Shown here: piece by piece, positions 16,678 through 25,827 of the stretch
Layout: each line of letters opens with the position of its first letter
How positions within the stretch are numbered: the first letter of the stretch is position 1
Origin: T3Sed10-241 sp036796255
GTDB taxonomy: Bacteria; Bacteroidota; Bacteroidia; Flavobacteriales_D; Cryomorphaceae
Length of the DNA stretch: 46,818 nt
Reading direction: 5' to 3'
Assembly: GCA_036796255.1 (NCBI GenBank)
Contig: DAIRDH010000023.1
Span: 1-46,818 of the forward strand
Program-made: the position numbers and the translations under genes
The notes under the pieces: model-generated
What the model was told of the DNA's origin: nothing
What the model saw: the letters and a program-made list of their open reading frames with translations, nothing else
Database searches by the model: none

Positions 16678-17490
16678 CTACACGGCTACCTGGTGGTCGC
16701 GCAAAGCGTCGTTGAGCGAAGTTTTTAAGTCGGTGCTTTCGCTGCGCTTTCCAATAATAAGGGCACAGGGCACGTGGTATGCGCCTGCGGCAAATTCCTT
16801 GGTATAGCTGCCCGGTATCACCACCGCGCGCTCGGGCACCTCACCGCGGTAAGTTACAGGCGAGGGGCCTGTTACGTCTATGATATGCGTGCTCTTGGTG
16901 AGCACCACATTGGCGCCCAGCACGGCTTCTCTTCTTACGCGAACGCCCTCCACCACGATGCAGCGCGAACCGATAAAGGCGCCGTCTTCAATGATTACAG
17001 GAGAGGCCTGTAGTGGTTCTAAAACACCACCAATTCCGACACCCCCGCTCAGGTGTACGTTTTTGCCAATTTGCGCACAGCTGCCCACAGTGGCCCAGGT
17101 GTCTACCATGGTATTTTCGTCTACGTAGGCGCCAATGTTTACATAGCTTGGCATCATCACCACGCCGGGCGCAATGTATGCGCCGTAGCGCGCGATGGCA
17201 TGTGGCACCACGCGCACATTCTTCTCGCGGTAGCCGGTTTTGAGGCGCATCTTGTCGTGAAATTCAAAAGGGCCGACTTCGATCGTTTCCATTTTCCGGA
17301 TAGGAAAGTAAAGCACCACGGCCTTCTTCACCCATTCATTTACCTTCCAGCCATCGCCTTCGGGCTCGGCACAGCGCAGCTTGCCGCTGTCAATGGCTTC
17401 AATGGTTTCTTCAACTGCACTTCGGTAAAGTTTGCGCTCCAGCAGACTACGGTCGTCCCAGGCAGCGAGAATGGCTTCTTCTCTGGTCAT
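16678..17490 (-). CDS. dapD: 2,3,4,5-tetrahydropyridine-2,6-dicarboxylate N-succinyltransferase
   Basis: A 270-residue left-handed beta-helix enzyme of the succinylase branch of lysine/diaminopimelate synthesis, using succinyl-CoA. After an alpha-helical N domain (EEAILAAWDDRSLLERK), the hexapeptide-repeat region runs from about residue 110 (GVVMMPSYVNIGAYVDENTMVDTWATVGSCAQIGKNVHLSGGVGIGGVLEP), a strong DapD signature, ending in VIPGSYTKEF. The ATG at 17490 gives the standard length; the frame extends to 17520. It heads the operon dapD-GT9-YrdC-like-cca. Meso-DAP produced here feeds peptidoglycan, which fits its pairing with an envelope glycosyltransferase. Confidence 0.96.
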   Translation of the reverse strand: MTREEAILAAWDDRSLLERKLYRSAVEETIEAIDSGKLRCAEPEGDGWKVNEWVKKAVVLYFPIRKMETIEVGPFEFHDKMRLKTGYREKNVRVVPHAIARYGAYIAPGVVMMPSYVNIGAYVDENTMVDTWATVGSCAQIGKNVHLSGGVGIGGVLEPLQASPVIIEDGAFIGSRCIVVEGVRVRREAVLGANVVLTKSTHIIDVTGPSPVTYRGEVPERAVVIPGSYTKEFAAGAYHVPCALIIGKRSESTDLKTSLNDALRDHQVAV

Positions 17491-17732
17491 GATTCTTGCA
17501 TTGTGGCACAAAGATAGCATTCTCGCTTGCTCAGCTGCGGCGACTTGAGCATAGGGTATTGTTAGTTTATGTCAATTTGCAAAAGCGGCTTATTGCGATA
17601 GCACTATGCCTCACCTTCATGCAAAAATGATCATCTGATTATTGTGCTTGCGCCAAAATGCGGCCCATCAATTTCCAGAAATCTTTCTTTCCTTTGATAT
17701 GCTATTATTCAACATAAGGCCCCCAACAAAAG

Positions 17733-18857
17733 ATGAAGGATCTCAATTTTGACAGCCTTTTGCGCATTACTGTTTTCCTGGTTTTTGCGATTGCATCCTT
17801 CTACATCCTGATCGTAGGGCAAAAAATAATTGTGCCATTGGTGCTCTCCTTCCTGCTGGCATTTTTGCTCCTACCCATGTCCAATTTCTTTGAGCGCTTG
17901 CGTTTTCCCCGGGTTCTGGCAGCAATCACCAGTTTACTTGTGGTTACCATCGTTTTCTCCGGACTTGCATTCCTCTTCGGTCGACAAATAAGAAGTTTTG
18001 GCAAGGATGCCGACCGCATTAACGAACGACTTGCCGCAATCAAAACAACCCTCCCTAAGGGAGTTCAGGATTACATAGCCAGCGCTACAGGCGATGGGGC
18101 AATGCCTTTTATTGAAGAGAATTTTGTCGGTATTTTTAGCGGGCTTGGAGCCTTTGCCACCAGTTTCACATTCATCGTGGTGGTACCCATCTACATTGTG
18201 CTTATACTCGTGTACCGTGATGTGTTGCGCGAGTTTTTATTTCGGGTATTCGACAATGTGAGCAAGAAGAATAAGAAACTGGCGGAAGGCGATGTGGAGA
18301 AGTTAAATATCCGGGACATCTTACCGCGGGTCAAGAAGATCGTGCAGAAGTACATTGTTGGGATGTTTTATGTGATTTGTATTCTGTTTGTGCTCAATAG
18401 TATCGCGCTCTTTGCGCTGGGCATCGAGCATGCATTGCTTTTCGCTGCCTTTGCAGCTGTTCTTAATGTCATCCCATTTGTAGGTCCATTGATTGGTTCC
18501 AGCCTGCCGATATTGTTTGCCTTGATCACCAAAGATTCGCTCTTCTACCCTGTGGCTGTATTGGCCAGCTTCGTTGTCATTCAAACGCTTGAAAGCAATT
18601 TGATTACGCCCAATATTGTCGGCAAGAATGTAAGCCTCAATCCACTCGTTACACTTGTCGCCCTGTTTATCGGGGCATCCGTATGGGGAATCATTGGCAT
18701 GGTGCTGATCATACCACTTGTGGCCGTGCTCAAGGAAGTTTTGGGCAACATTCCGGGACTTGAGCCTTATGCTTATGTGCTCGGATCGGGTGATGAGTAT
18801 CAAAGGAGGCACAAAGCATGGGATGATATTTCAAGAAGGATCAACCCGCGTAGCTGA
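17733..18857 (+). CDS. AI-2E family transporter (UPF0118/PerM-like)
   Basis: A 374-residue inner-membrane protein with about eight hydrophobic helices: two N-terminal (ITVFLVFAIASFYILIVG, IVPLVLSFLLAFLLLP), VTIVFSGLAFLFG, a soluble linker rich in Lys/Arg (about 180-205), then clustered C-terminal helices including NVIPFVGPLIGSSLPILFAL and LNPLVTLVALFIGASVWGIIGMVLIIPLVAVLKE. The PFVGPLIG and NPxVxLxALxxGxxxxGxxGxxxxxP patterns are the family hallmarks. Members export quorum signals, act as Na+/H+ antiporters or have unknown substrates, so transport specificity cannot be read. Starts at ATG 17733, divergent from dapD, convergent with the AsmA-like gene. Confidence 0.9.
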   Translation: MKDLNFDSLLRITVFLVFAIASFYILIVGQKIIVPLVLSFLLAFLLLPMSNFFERLRFPRVLAAITSLLVVTIVFSGLAFLFGRQIRSFGKDADRINERLAAIKTTLPKGVQDYIASATGDGAMPFIEENFVGIFSGLGAFATSFTFIVVVPIYIVLILVYRDVLREFLFRVFDNVSKKNKKLAEGDVEKLNIRDILPRVKKIVQKYIVGMFYVICILFVLNSIALFALGIEHALLFAAFAAVLNVIPFVGPLIGSSLPILFALITKDSLFYPVAVLASFVVIQTLESNLITPNIVGKNVSLNPLVTLVALFIGASVWGIIGMVLIIPLVAVLKEVLGNIPGLEPYAYVLGSGDEYQRRHKAWDDISRRINPRS

Positions 18858-18891
18858 TGAGGATCAATCGCCATCAGGGGCACATGCATAG

Positions 18892-20529
18892 CTAGTCAGA
18901 CCTGCGTTGTTCCTTTCTTTCGCGCCTCTCAGATTTTTTTAATTTCCGCTCAAGGCTTTTTTGCTTTACGGCAAACGCGTCAATCTTACTCACCGTAATG
19001 AGCATGCCCTCGGTGAGGCCATCAATCCATTGCCCTATGAATTCTTTCCGCACATCGCGCTCCACTGAAAATTCAGCTGAGCGGGAATCCTGTTTATCAG
19101 GATTTTCCTTGCGGTAAAACAGCTTGCCAATGCCCTCCACCAGGTAGCGGTAAAAGATGGAAGACTCTTCGCGGCGCTCTTCGGCCAGCACGATGTGCAG
19201 GTCTTCGTAATGAAAAATAAGCTCACCTTCTACCAGGTCCTTGTTGCCATCGAGGTTCATGAACAGCTCCGTCATGTGGCCCGATGAGAGCACCATTCCC
19301 ACTTCCGACTCAATGAGGTTGTTCAGCTTGGTCATGTCAAATTTGCCCACCACAGCTTGCAGATTCCATGGATCGCCGTAGCCGTAAGTGTAAATCAGGT
19401 CTACATCGAGTACCGTATCGTCCATAAACCGACCACTGGCCCTGCCCTCCATTGCCGGCACCTCCTGGTTCGCGTTTTGTATATTTTGCAGGTCAATCTG
19501 TATTTCGGTAAAGCGCAGGGTTTCGAGTTCCTGGCTCCTCTTTCCTTTCAGCTCCACGGTAAGTGCTGCATTTTCAGCCTGAAGCCGATGCAGGTGCAAG
19601 CGCATAGGCAGCTCATCGAGCATGGTTTGTGGCAATTTGGTAACCCTTTCGGGCAAGGGAAGTGAATTGTCACGAGACAGCAATATGGAGGCATTGCCAA
19701 GGCGCATTACTTGCAGGTGGTAGGTATCGGCGCTGTCGATGCTAAAGCCCGCCAGGTGGAGGTAGGGCGCTTCGAGGTCAATCCTCGACTTCCGGTGGCC
19801 GTAGTGTTTTTGAAATGCTTCTTTACCCATAGTCGACTTCATGGAGAAGCCATGCACCTCGGCGCCGCGCGTTTTCCAGTCTACATCTACTTTAGCTGCC
19901 CTGAGTATATAAACACCATTGCTGAGGTGGTAGCCCAGGTCGTGAAGGTCAAGCGAGGCACTTGTCCACGCTGGATTTTTGCCGGAAGGCATGTAGCGAA
20001 ACCCGCCCATGCCCGCATTAACATGCCCCCAGGCCTCTTCGGCACCCGCAGGACTGAAGTCCACGCGGCCCGAATCGATGTGCAGGGTGTCAATGGCCAA
20101 ATACCCCAGGCGCTGCTTGCCCTCCGAGGCATTCAAGGAATCTGACTCGAAGACTTGAAAATCGGGGTTGCTCACGTGAACGTGCAGTTTAGGGTAGTGC
20201 ACTTCGAAGCTTGAAGCGCTGATGCCGTGCTCACCGCCTGTGTATTGATAGCCGAAACCAGTGATTTTAACCCTGCCGGCTTCGATGCGCCACTGCAAGG
20301 TGTCGTCCTGTATGCGCTGCAGCCTCATGTCGTGAAGTACAAAGGTGCCCTCAAAAAGGTCGAAATCTAATTGACGGAAGTCAAAATCAACCCCCGCTAC
20401 AAGGTGCTTATTGATTCTTGACCTCAGCTCATTGGCTGCGTTGGCTTGCAATATATAAAATGCGGCGATCCCAAGGACGATCACCCCAATGACCACGACG
20501 AGGGTGATCTTCAGACCTTTTTTTAGCAC
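18892..20529 (-). CDS. AsmA/DUF748-like membrane-anchored protein
   Basis: A 545-residue protein with one N-terminal membrane helix (LKITLVVVIGVIVLGIAAFYIL) and a long periplasmic part made of amphipathic beta strands, e.g. GTFVLHDMRLQRIQDD, GRVDFSP, EVHGFSMKS, GKFDMTKLNNLIESEVGM and DGNKDLVEGELIFHYEDLHIVL. This resembles AsmA/DUF748/TamB-like proteins thought to support lipid transfer or outer-membrane assembly. The last ~30 residues are very basic (KSLERKLKKSERRERKEQRR). No ATG precedes the membrane helix; the likely start is GTG at 20529, directly after an in-frame stop. Exact family is a best guess. Confidence 0.6.
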   Translation of the reverse strand: MLKKGLKITLVVVIGVIVLGIAAFYILQANAANELRSRINKHLVAGVDFDFRQLDFDLFEGTFVLHDMRLQRIQDDTLQWRIEAGRVKITGFGYQYTGGEHGISASSFEVHYPKLHVHVSNPDFQVFESDSLNASEGKQRLGYLAIDTLHIDSGRVDFSPAGAEEAWGHVNAGMGGFRYMPSGKNPAWTSASLDLHDLGYHLSNGVYILRAAKVDVDWKTRGAEVHGFSMKSTMGKEAFQKHYGHRKSRIDLEAPYLHLAGFSIDSADTYHLQVMRLGNASILLSRDNSLPLPERVTKLPQTMLDELPMRLHLHRLQAENAALTVELKGKRSQELETLRFTEIQIDLQNIQNANQEVPAMEGRASGRFMDDTVLDVDLIYTYGYGDPWNLQAVVGKFDMTKLNNLIESEVGMVLSSGHMTELFMNLDGNKDLVEGELIFHYEDLHIVLAEERREESSIFYRYLVEGIGKLFYRKENPDKQDSRSAEFSVERDVRKEFIGQWIDGLTEGMLITVSKIDAFAVKQKSLERKLKKSERRERKEQRRSD

Positions 20530-20726
20530 AACTCAAATGTAACACCTGCGCGCATATAAGCAGTGATTTTTGTGAAACTATAAAGTATCACCATCATTAC
20601 TTTTCACCCAAATGGCAACGCGATGGGCAGAATGAAGTACGGATCAAATAATTATCGTGTAAAGGCCAACAAAATTTTGCATTGTGATAGCGATGCAGCC
20701 ACAGCATTACACTTACCTTTGTGGAC

Positions 20727-21257
20727 ATGACCCATGCTCCATCTAAAAAACAGCAGGCCTTATTGGCCCAGCTCTTCGATGCCAAAGCAGACAAGGTGCT
20801 TGCCGCACTTCACGACATTCCCGAAAAGGGCGATGCCAGCTTTGTGCTCCCTTTGTTAAAAACCTACACCGCCTGGCACCACGACGATGCCATTCGCGAG
20901 AAGGCCAGCACCATCCTCTTCGAGCTCAAAACCATTGAAGCCGTTCCCGAATTGCTCAGCGCATTGGAAATGCCCGAGTTTAATATGCACAAGGCCTTCA
21001 TTATTTCCGTGTTTTGGAATGCGGGCATTATACCCACCGAAATGGACGTGCTGCTCAGGCACGCGCTACACGGTGACTATATGACGGCATTCGAAGTGCT
21101 TACAGTAATCGAGCAAATGGAAGATACCGCCGATGCAGAAGCCGCGCGCGATGCTGTGTTTGACATCGAAGAGTACCTCGATGAGCATCCCGATGCACCG
21201 CATGTGGAAATGCTTCAGCAACTGCGTTACGTGCTTATTGAATACTCTAACTTATAG
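20727..21257 (+). CDS. HEAT-repeat-like helical protein
   Basis: A 176-residue protein of helical hairpins. Repeated pairs such as VLAALHDIPEKGDASFVLPLLKTY, AIREKASTILFELKTIEAVPELLSALEM and KAFIISVFWNAGIIPTEMDVLLRHAL match HEAT-type repeats; the C-terminal part is acidic (EEYLDEHPDAPHVEMLQQLRYVL). No catalytic motif or signal peptide is seen, so it is probably a cytoplasmic binding protein. The ATG at 20727 is preferred to a GTG two codons upstream; a TACCTTTG box ends almost at the start. A lipoprotein gene starts 3 bases after its stop and is probably co-transcribed. Confidence 0.7.
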   Translation: MTHAPSKKQQALLAQLFDAKADKVLAALHDIPEKGDASFVLPLLKTYTAWHHDDAIREKASTILFELKTIEAVPELLSALEMPEFNMHKAFIISVFWNAGIIPTEMDVLLRHALHGDYMTAFEVLTVIEQMEDTADAEAARDAVFDIEEYLDEHPDAPHVEMLQQLRYVLIEYSNL

Positions 21258-21260
21258 ACG

Positions 21261-22055
21261 ATGAATTATATACAGCTTTTTCGTATTTCTTCCATACTCC
21301 TGGCCACGGCGGCGCTCACGGCTTGTACAGGCGGCAACAAGGATGGTCAGGAAGCCTCTGACGATTCCAGCGCACAGGAGTCATGGGCCATCGATATGCA
21401 GACCGTCGAAGCGCGCGACAAAACCTGCGACGGTGCAGAGTGCTCTTATGCCCTGTTCAAAACACCATTTCTGAAAGGGGGCAATGAAGCAGCACGCGAA
21501 CGCATCAACAGCGACATTGATGCCATGATGCGCGAGAGCATTAAAGCGAGGCTGCCTGAGCCCACTGCCATGGGTACTTATGAGAATCTGGCCGCATCTT
21601 TTCTTGAAGGTTTTGAATTGTTCAGAATGGAGTTTCCTGAGAATGCAACAGCCTGGCATCTGGAGATCAATGGAAGCAAGAGCGCACTCAGCGATGCCTA
21701 TTTTGTACTTCAGTTAGAAGTCAGTGAATTTATGGGTGGGGCCCACGCCAATTATTATACCTTGCTCCAAACCTATGCGCTCAAAGATGGCGCAATGGTC
21801 GATGTGCGCGATGTAGTCGACGAGGCCGAACTGACCATGCGCGCGGAGACCGCTTTTCGCGAAAAGCATGGACTCAGCCCTGAGGCTTCCCTCAATGATG
21901 AAGGCTTCATGTTTCCCAATGGCGCATTTACACTTCCTGAAAATATAGCAATTACCGACCGTGGCATTTTGCTCATTTACAACCCTTACGAAGTAGCGTC
22001 ATACGCATTGGGTGCCACGGAATTGCTGCTTCCTATGCAGAAAGAAGCCGTTTGA
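21261..22055 (+). CDS. DUF3298/DUF4163-type lipoprotein
   Basis: A 264-residue lipoprotein: a signal peptide ends in LTAC with the lipid-modified Cys22. The body has a DUF4163-like first half (YALFKTPFLKGGNEAARERINSDIDAMM) and a DUF3298-like second half (GGAHANYYTLLQTYALKDGAMVDVRDVVDE, ITDRGILLIYNPYEVASYALG). The same combination forms the outer part of RsiV-type anti-sigma factors and many stand-alone envelope proteins. Here no membrane-spanning anti-sigma part is present. Location: periplasm-facing, anchored by lipid. It is 3 bases from the HEAT-like gene and 10 bases from a small membrane-protein gene. Confidence 0.8.
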   Translation: MNYIQLFRISSILLATAALTACTGGNKDGQEASDDSSAQESWAIDMQTVEARDKTCDGAECSYALFKTPFLKGGNEAARERINSDIDAMMRESIKARLPEPTAMGTYENLAASFLEGFELFRMEFPENATAWHLEINGSKSALSDAYFVLQLEVSEFMGGAHANYYTLLQTYALKDGAMVDVRDVVDEAELTMRAETAFREKHGLSPEASLNDEGFMFPNGAFTLPENIAITDRGILLIYNPYEVASYALGATELLLPMQKEAV

Positions 22056-22065
22056 ATTCCGACTT

Positions 22066-22296
22066 ATGAACCGAAATAAATCCGGTATGCCAGGTCGAAT
22101 TAAGCCTATCCTTTTCATCATACTCCTTGCAATGGCGTATATGGGCTTAATGCAGTTCATCACATCCTCCGGCCCAGAGACGTTTAAATCCTTTTCAATT
22201 GGCCTTGTCGTAGCCTTAATCCTCTGGATAGTTTTGAAATATTCAGGGGTATGGCCCGATTTTTTTGGAAATATTGACCGAAAGAAAAGGGAATGA
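22066..22296 (+). CDS. Small two-helix membrane protein
   Basis: A 76-residue protein with two hydrophobic segments, IKPILFIILLAMAYMGLMQFI (about 10-30) and FSIGLVVALILWIVLKYSGVW (about 40-60), and a basic tail (NIDRKKRE). Not recognised as a named family. The ATG at 22066 lies 10 bases after the lipoprotein stop; the frame is open further upstream inside that gene, but the later ATG gives a sensible short N terminus. It is co-directional and packed with its neighbours, which suggests one transcript. Confidence 0.6.
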   Translation: MNRNKSGMPGRIKPILFIILLAMAYMGLMQFITSSGPETFKSFSIGLVVALILWIVLKYSGVWPDFFGNIDRKKRE

Positions 22297-22333
22297 CTAT
22301 TTTCGACTGCTCATATACATCCTAATCCATCAC

Positions 22334-23062
22334 ATGAAGCGCCTCAGCCCATTTGTATTCACCCTGTTTTTTGCGGCATCATTTACGCCTATAGCCACCC
22401 AGGCCCAGTGGGGCTTTGACGAGCCAGAGCCCCTGCTCTATGTAGACTTCCGGGCCGAGGTGGGTATTATGAACGCGACAAATCCTGACAGCGATCGCTT
22501 TGCCCTCTTGCGTCCCACTTTTTTTGGTTTTCACGTGGAGGCAGGTCACTACTTCGAAAATTTTGGAGTGTTTTCAGGCCTTGGTTTTAGCTATATGCCT
22601 TTTCGGCAAAAGCAATCCCGACCGCTGGGCGTCATCCCCACCGAGCGCATTACCTCCTCAGCTTCATATGGCAGTATTCAAATTCCATTGGGAATAGCCT
22701 ATAAGCTTGGCCGTTCATTTACGGTGCAAACCGCTTTCAATATGAACTTTATGAACATGCTGAATACACAGCATGATTTCCCTAATGATGCTATTCCTCC
22801 CGGCTTTTCCGCAAGCTATCAGCAACGTGATGAAGTACCGAATTGGCAATTCGTACCGGAGCTTAGCTTTGGATTGGACTATGACATCGGAACCCGTCTG
22901 CGGTTTTTATTTTTCGGAGCGGCTTCCCTGGGCACGGTAAAAGGAGTTTCATGGGATTACAGCGTAGCCGAAGACGGTGAGCTGGCCACAGATTTCAATG
23001 TAGACTTTAATTACCGTTGGTGGCGCTTTGGAGTGGGTCTCACCTACCACATTGTGAATTGA
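22334..23062 (+). CDS. Outer-membrane beta-barrel protein (porin-family-like)
   Basis: A 242-residue exported protein. The signal peptide is about residues 1-24 (MKRLSPFVFTLFFAASFTPIATQAQ). The mature part shows barrel strands with aromatic girdles: LLYVDFRAEVGIMNA, FGFHVEAGHYFENFGVFSGLGFSYMPF, GSIQIPLGIAYKLGRSFTVQTAFNMNF and FNYRWWRFGVGLTYHI. The last strand ends close to the C terminus, as expected for a barrel. Similar to small 'outer membrane beta-barrel' proteins of the phylum; function unknown. The ATG at 22334 gives the signal peptide and lies 38 bases after the small membrane-protein gene. Confidence 0.75.
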   Translation: MKRLSPFVFTLFFAASFTPIATQAQWGFDEPEPLLYVDFRAEVGIMNATNPDSDRFALLRPTFFGFHVEAGHYFENFGVFSGLGFSYMPFRQKQSRPLGVIPTERITSSASYGSIQIPLGIAYKLGRSFTVQTAFNMNFMNMLNTQHDFPNDAIPPGFSASYQQRDEVPNWQFVPELSFGLDYDIGTRLRFLFFGAASLGTVKGVSWDYSVAEDGELATDFNVDFNYRWWRFGVGLTYHIVN

Positions 23063-23114
23063 TTGTTGAATCAAGGCCAGGCATTCAATACCTCCTTATA
23101 ATCCTAACGTTGCT

Positions 23115-25031
23115 TCAATAGAAGGGCATCAAGAGAGGCACCATAATCACCGCTACGATCAGTACGATGATGGTGAGGGGTATACCCACTTTCATAAAGT
23201 CTCCAAAACTGTAATTGCCCGGTACCACCACGAGCGTATTGACTGGTGAGGATACCGGCGTCATAAATGAAGCGGAAGCAGCGAGTGCCAGCGTCATGAT
23301 AAAGGGATATGGAGATGCCCCAATATCACCGGCAATTTTAATGGCTACGGGCGCCATGAGTATGGCCGTGGCCGTATTGGAAATAAACATACCGAGCAAA
23401 GCTGCCACAACAAACAGCAAGGTGAGTGCGAAATAGGGTGCGTCAAGGCCTACGATGGCCAGCATAGCATCGGCAGCGAGATCTACGCCACCTGTGCGCT
23501 GGAGAGCCATGGAGAAAGGCATCATCCCCACGATAAGCACAAGGCTCTTCCAGCTAATAGAATTGTAAGATGAGGGCATATCAATGATTCCAAACATGCC
23601 CATAAGCAGCACACCCATGAGCACCACCTGTACATTGGGCAATACGCCCATCACCATCATTACCACCACGAGCAGCAGAATGGCAAGTGCGATAGGTGCC
23701 TTATCGGCTGCGGGCAATACCTCCTCCATTTCCTTGGGTAAGTTTATGGGAATTAATCCCAGGCGGTTCTGTTTAGACCGGCGAATATCATCCCAAAAAC
23801 CTGTAATAAGAAGTACATCGCCCACAATGAGCACTTCATTGAGCATATTGTCAGCTATTGCCTCAGCACCACGGCGAATGCCAATAACCGTAATTCCATC
23901 ATCAGAGCGCATGCGCGCCTCAAGGATGGTGCTGCCTATAAGCTTTGATTCGGCAGTCACAATGGCCTCTACCATACCGAGGTTTTGCGACTGGTCCTGA
24001 AGGTACAGATTGCCCTCATTCAGGGGTAAGACGCTGACATCATACTGCCTGATTAACTCCTCCTGCCTTTCTGTGCCAGTGTGCATGTCCAGAATCAGTA
24101 CATCGCCAGCATCAATTACCGTTTTGGGCAAGGGCTTCATGAGGCTTATTTTTTGTGATTTGCGCAAGCTCAATCGCGATGAAGCCTGTTGCCGCTCAAT
24201 GGCGAGTAGGTTAATGCCCTCATTGCGCAGGTCAAGTTCTTCAAGGCTGCTCCCAACGAGTGTTGAATTTTCATTGACCCTGATTCTCAACTCTCTTTTA
24301 TGGAGGTGGTAAATTTTAATCCAATCGCTGAAGGTTGCTTGTTTTGTCTGACCTGCTTTGGAGGGCTCCTGATCGGGTAGCCATTTTCGCGCCATGAGCA
24401 TGTACAAGGTCGCCAAAACCAGAATCACCAGTCCAAAAGGTGAAATTTGAAAAAAGCCAAGGCCATCAAATCCTTGTCTTTGCAATTCAGCATCCACAAT
24501 CAAGTTGGGCGCCGTCGCTACCAGGGTCATCATTCCACTGATGAGGGCTGCGATACTGAGTGGCATCATCAATTTACTTGGGGCCATACCGGAATTGGTA
24601 CAGATGCGCAGCACTACAGGTATAAAGATGGCCACCACGGCGGTGGAGCTCATAAATGCACCGAGCAATCCTACCGACATCATCACCATGACAAGAAGGC
24701 GGGTCTCGTTGTTGCCAGCGCGTTTGTTGATGGTATCGCCAAGTCTGCGCGCGATGCCCGTGCGCGCTATTCCTTCACCCAGCACAAAGAGCACTGCGAT
24801 GAGCACAATATTGGGATCGCTGAACCCCATGAGCGTTTCACTCACGCTTACCACACCTGTAAACGGCAGGGCAGCAATCATAATTAGGGCCACCGCATCC
24901 ATGCGCGGCCGGTTGCGCATGAACATGACAATGGCTGCAATGAGCAGGGCCAATACCAGGAGCAGGTCTGTATTTACGTCATTCAGATTGACCGTGGCGA
25001 GGGGCCCTGGCCTAAGAAAAGTAGAAATCAT
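23115..25031 (-). CDS. SLC13-family permease with two internal RCK_C (TrkA-C) domains
   Basis: A 638-residue inner-membrane transporter. About five N-terminal helices include the hairpin motif STAVVAIFIPVVL; two soluble RCK_C/TrkA-C-type domains follow (about 245-330 and 340-420; e.g. NENSTLVGSSLEELDLRNEGINLLAIER and AESKLIGSTILEARMRSDDGITVIGIRRG); then the second half-domain with SNTATAILMAPVAI and TPVSSPVNTLVVVPG. This is the layout of DASS/ArsB-superfamily permeases annotated as SLC13 or sulfate/dicarboxylate transporters. Substrate cannot be read from sequence. RCK_C domains commonly bind nucleotides or ions and could gate the transporter. Starts at ATG 25031; an AT-rich inverted repeat lies just upstream. 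Confidence 0.9.
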   Translation of the reverse strand: MISTFLRPGPLATVNLNDVNTDLLLVLALLIAAIVMFMRNRPRMDAVALIMIAALPFTGVVSVSETLMGFSDPNIVLIAVLFVLGEGIARTGIARRLGDTINKRAGNNETRLLVMVMMSVGLLGAFMSSTAVVAIFIPVVLRICTNSGMAPSKLMMPLSIAALISGMMTLVATAPNLIVDAELQRQGFDGLGFFQISPFGLVILVLATLYMLMARKWLPDQEPSKAGQTKQATFSDWIKIYHLHKRELRIRVNENSTLVGSSLEELDLRNEGINLLAIERQQASSRLSLRKSQKISLMKPLPKTVIDAGDVLILDMHTGTERQEELIRQYDVSVLPLNEGNLYLQDQSQNLGMVEAIVTAESKLIGSTILEARMRSDDGITVIGIRRGAEAIADNMLNEVLIVGDVLLITGFWDDIRRSKQNRLGLIPINLPKEMEEVLPAADKAPIALAILLLVVVMMVMGVLPNVQVVLMGVLLMGMFGIIDMPSSYNSISWKSLVLIVGMMPFSMALQRTGGVDLAADAMLAIVGLDAPYFALTLLFVVAALLGMFISNTATAILMAPVAIKIAGDIGASPYPFIMTLALAASASFMTPVSSPVNTLVVVPGNYSFGDFMKVGIPLTIIVLIVAVIMVPLLMPFY

Positions 25032-25181
25032 CTTTGGATAAATATGGATGTTATAATTTTATAATTATCTTAAAATGAACTTTTAAAAGAATTCGCTTCA
25101 AGGGGTATCCCAAGGAGTGCCGAAGTTAGTAAAGTGAACGATGCCAGCGCAAATGGACTTTGGTCATTTCCCGAAATATGT

Positions 25182-25193
25182 AACACCGGTGTT
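25182..25193. promoter_or_regulatory. Perfect palindrome AACACCGGTGTT between divergent genes
   Basis: A 12-base perfect palindrome in the 284-base divergent region between the SLC13 transporter and a lipoprotein gene. It could be an operator. ATAATT-TTAT-AATTAT (25053-25068) is a second inverted repeat nearer the transporter start. No regulator is known for either. Confidence 0.3.
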
Positions 25194-25279
25194 CCCTCTA
25201 CGGACAGAAGCCTTCACTTAATGTAATTCGATACTTGGGCAGGTGCAGAAGGCCTCCAGCAACAGGTGCAGGTAATTTC

Positions 25280-25287
25280 TAACTTTG
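25280..25287 (+). promoter_or_regulatory. Putative -7 box (TAACTTTG) for the lipoprotein gene
   Basis: TAACTTTG fits TAnnTTTG and ends 28 bases before the ATG at 25316. The expected -33 TTTG is not clear. Confidence 0.35.
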
Positions 25288-25315
25288 TGCAAACGTAAAA
25301 ATCTAATCTCAACAC

Positions 25316-25777
25316 ATGGCGCAGGCCCTCCGGTATTCCAGTCTTCTTTTGTTATTTGTCATTACTTTCACCGCTTGCAATCCTGATGATGAGCCCTGCG
25401 ATCAGGGCCTGATTGAGACTGTGAGTCTGGAAGAGGCCTATGCCTGCAGCGATACGCCCAATACCATTCAGTTGCCCATTGAGAATGATTTCATCATCAT
25501 CAGTGAGCAGTTTTGGTTTGACAGTCTGGTTACCGGGTTTTGCCAGCCTGAGGTGGATTTTGAAAAATACGACCTCATCATTGGCAGCAGGCAACTCAAC
25601 CGTGGCCTGAATGGGATTTCATATTTCTACAACAGGGCCTGCCCGGGCCGGCGCTATGAATTACGCGTGCTCTTTGACCTCAACGCTGAGGTGGTGTCGC
25701 CCATCGTAACCTACCATGTGCTCGTACCCAAGATAGGGGAGAATGAGGCGGTGGATGTGAGTATTGAGAATGTTTGA
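25316..25777 (+). CDS. Hypothetical lipoprotein
   Basis: A 153-residue protein with a lipoprotein signal (LLLLFVITFTAC, modified Cys21), followed by DDEPC. The mature part has five further cysteines (residues 28, 39, 71, 105 region) and a segment DFEKYDLIIGSRQLNRGLNGISYFYNRAC. Not recognised as a named family; the spacing of cysteines suggests disulfide bonds outside the cytoplasm. It ends 50 bases before a 55-base sequence that is repeated across an assembly gap, so its right-hand neighbour is uncertain. Confidence 0.6.
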   Translation: MAQALRYSSLLLLFVITFTACNPDDEPCDQGLIETVSLEEAYACSDTPNTIQLPIENDFIIISEQFWFDSLVTGFCQPEVDFEKYDLIIGSRQLNRGLNGISYFYNRACPGRRYELRVLFDLNAEVVSPIVTYHVLVPKIGENEAVDVSIENV

Positions 25778-25827
25778 GCCTACTGAGCCAAATCGGCGTC
25801 TGTAGCGTTCCCAATTACAAAGTCATA

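Noticed and set aside
17521..17732. tRNA or small RNA between dapD and the AI-2E gene
   Set aside because: No cloverleaf, TTC-arm or strong hairpin was found.
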